Positions 8,572 through 8,721 of a stretch of DNA of 8,721 nt are shown here, piece by piece. Origin of the DNA: Ramlibacter sp. (GTDB lineage: Bacteria > Pseudomonadota > Gammaproteobacteria > Burkholderiales > Burkholderiaceae_C); contig JAMPXR010000086.1 in the NCBI GenBank assembly GCA_023701085.1, forward strand, positions 1-8,721. Direction: 5' to 3'. The notes below the pieces were generated by a model. It saw only the letters and a program-made list of their open reading frames with translations, had not been told where the DNA came from and did no database searches. The position numbers and the translations under genes were made by a program. Within the stretch, counting starts at the first letter, position 1. Every line of letters begins with the position of its first letter.

Positions 8572-8721
8572 CTACGCCGCCAGCGGCAGGCGCAAACTGA
8601 CCCGCTGGCCGTCGCGCTCGAAGCCGATGCCGTCCGCGCGCGCCAGCGCCTGTACCTCGCTCCAGTCGAGCAACCGGTAGGGCTTGTCCCCGTCGAGTCC
8701 GGCGCAGCCGTCGGTCGGGCA
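8572..8721 (-). CDS. C-terminal end of an unidentified convergent gene (truncated by window edge)
   Basis: A minus-strand frame open from the window edge (8721) to a TAG at 8574-8572, giving 49 residues. They begin CPTDGCAGLDGDKPYRLL and end QRVSLRLPLAA. Coding use is supported by the third positions, nearly all G or C as in neighbouring genes, and by its position just beyond the operon terminator. The tail mixes acidic/basic and hydrophobic residues (DWSEVQALARADG, then a probable beta-strand end) and has two cysteines five residues apart. I do not recognise the family. In some relatives gshA follows amtB, but this gene runs the opposite way and does not resemble it. No terminator is seen for it between 8507 and 8571. 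Confidence 0.6.
   Translation of the reverse strand, partial: CPTDGCAGLDGDKPYRLLDWSEVQALARADGIGFERDGQRVSLRLPLAA

Overview
This is a GC-rich, densely coding stretch of chromosome from a betaproteobacterium, probably order Burkholderiales. That placement rests on the very high G+C at third codon positions, the protein families present and the torF-glnK-amtB arrangement. I cannot name the genus. No mobile element, CRISPR array, tRNA or rRNA is visible, and no gene-free stretch exceeds 300 bases.

Layout: (1) 1-2202, plus strand: the C-terminal 733 residues of cobalamin-dependent methionine synthase (metH), cut by the left edge. (2) 2282-2707, plus: a small exported glycine-zipper envelope protein whose leader holds a perfect inverted repeat burying an SD-like sequence. 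(3) 2708-2803: a short convergent gap with a four-copy 7-bp tandem repeat and a GC-rich hairpin. (4) 5538-2804, minus: a yifB/comM-type AAA+ gene followed, with a TGATG stop/start overlap, by a 12-TM MFS transporter. (5) 5539-5745: a divergent control region with a perfect 17-bp NtrC-type dyad and a -24/-12 (sigma-54) promoter. (6) 5746-8423, plus: a TorF-type outer-membrane porin, the PII signal protein GlnK and the ammonium channel AmtB, closed by an intrinsic terminator at 8472-8506. (7) 8721-8572, minus: the last 49 codons of an unidentified convergent gene.

The functional core is the nitrogen-scavenging operon torF-glnK-amtB. In the established Ntr scheme, low nitrogen yields phosphorylated NtrC, which activates sigma-54 RNA polymerase from an upstream enhancer. 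AmtB imports ammonium, and GlnK blocks the channel when nitrogen is plentiful, controlled by uridylylation of T-loop Tyr51. Both cis-elements expected for this can be read here with canonical geometry (GG-N10-GC; dyad centred about 117 bp upstream of the predicted start). The porin gene comes first after the promoter, so an outer-membrane component is predicted to share nitrogen control. The same region lies upstream of the divergent yifB/comM gene, so nitrogen status could also affect it.

Nothing here looks like a wholly new system. The observations most worth following up are the predicted nitrogen control of the porin gene, the shared control region with yifB, the SD-sequestering inverted repeat upstream of the glycine-zipper gene, and the tandem 7-mer between convergent genes.
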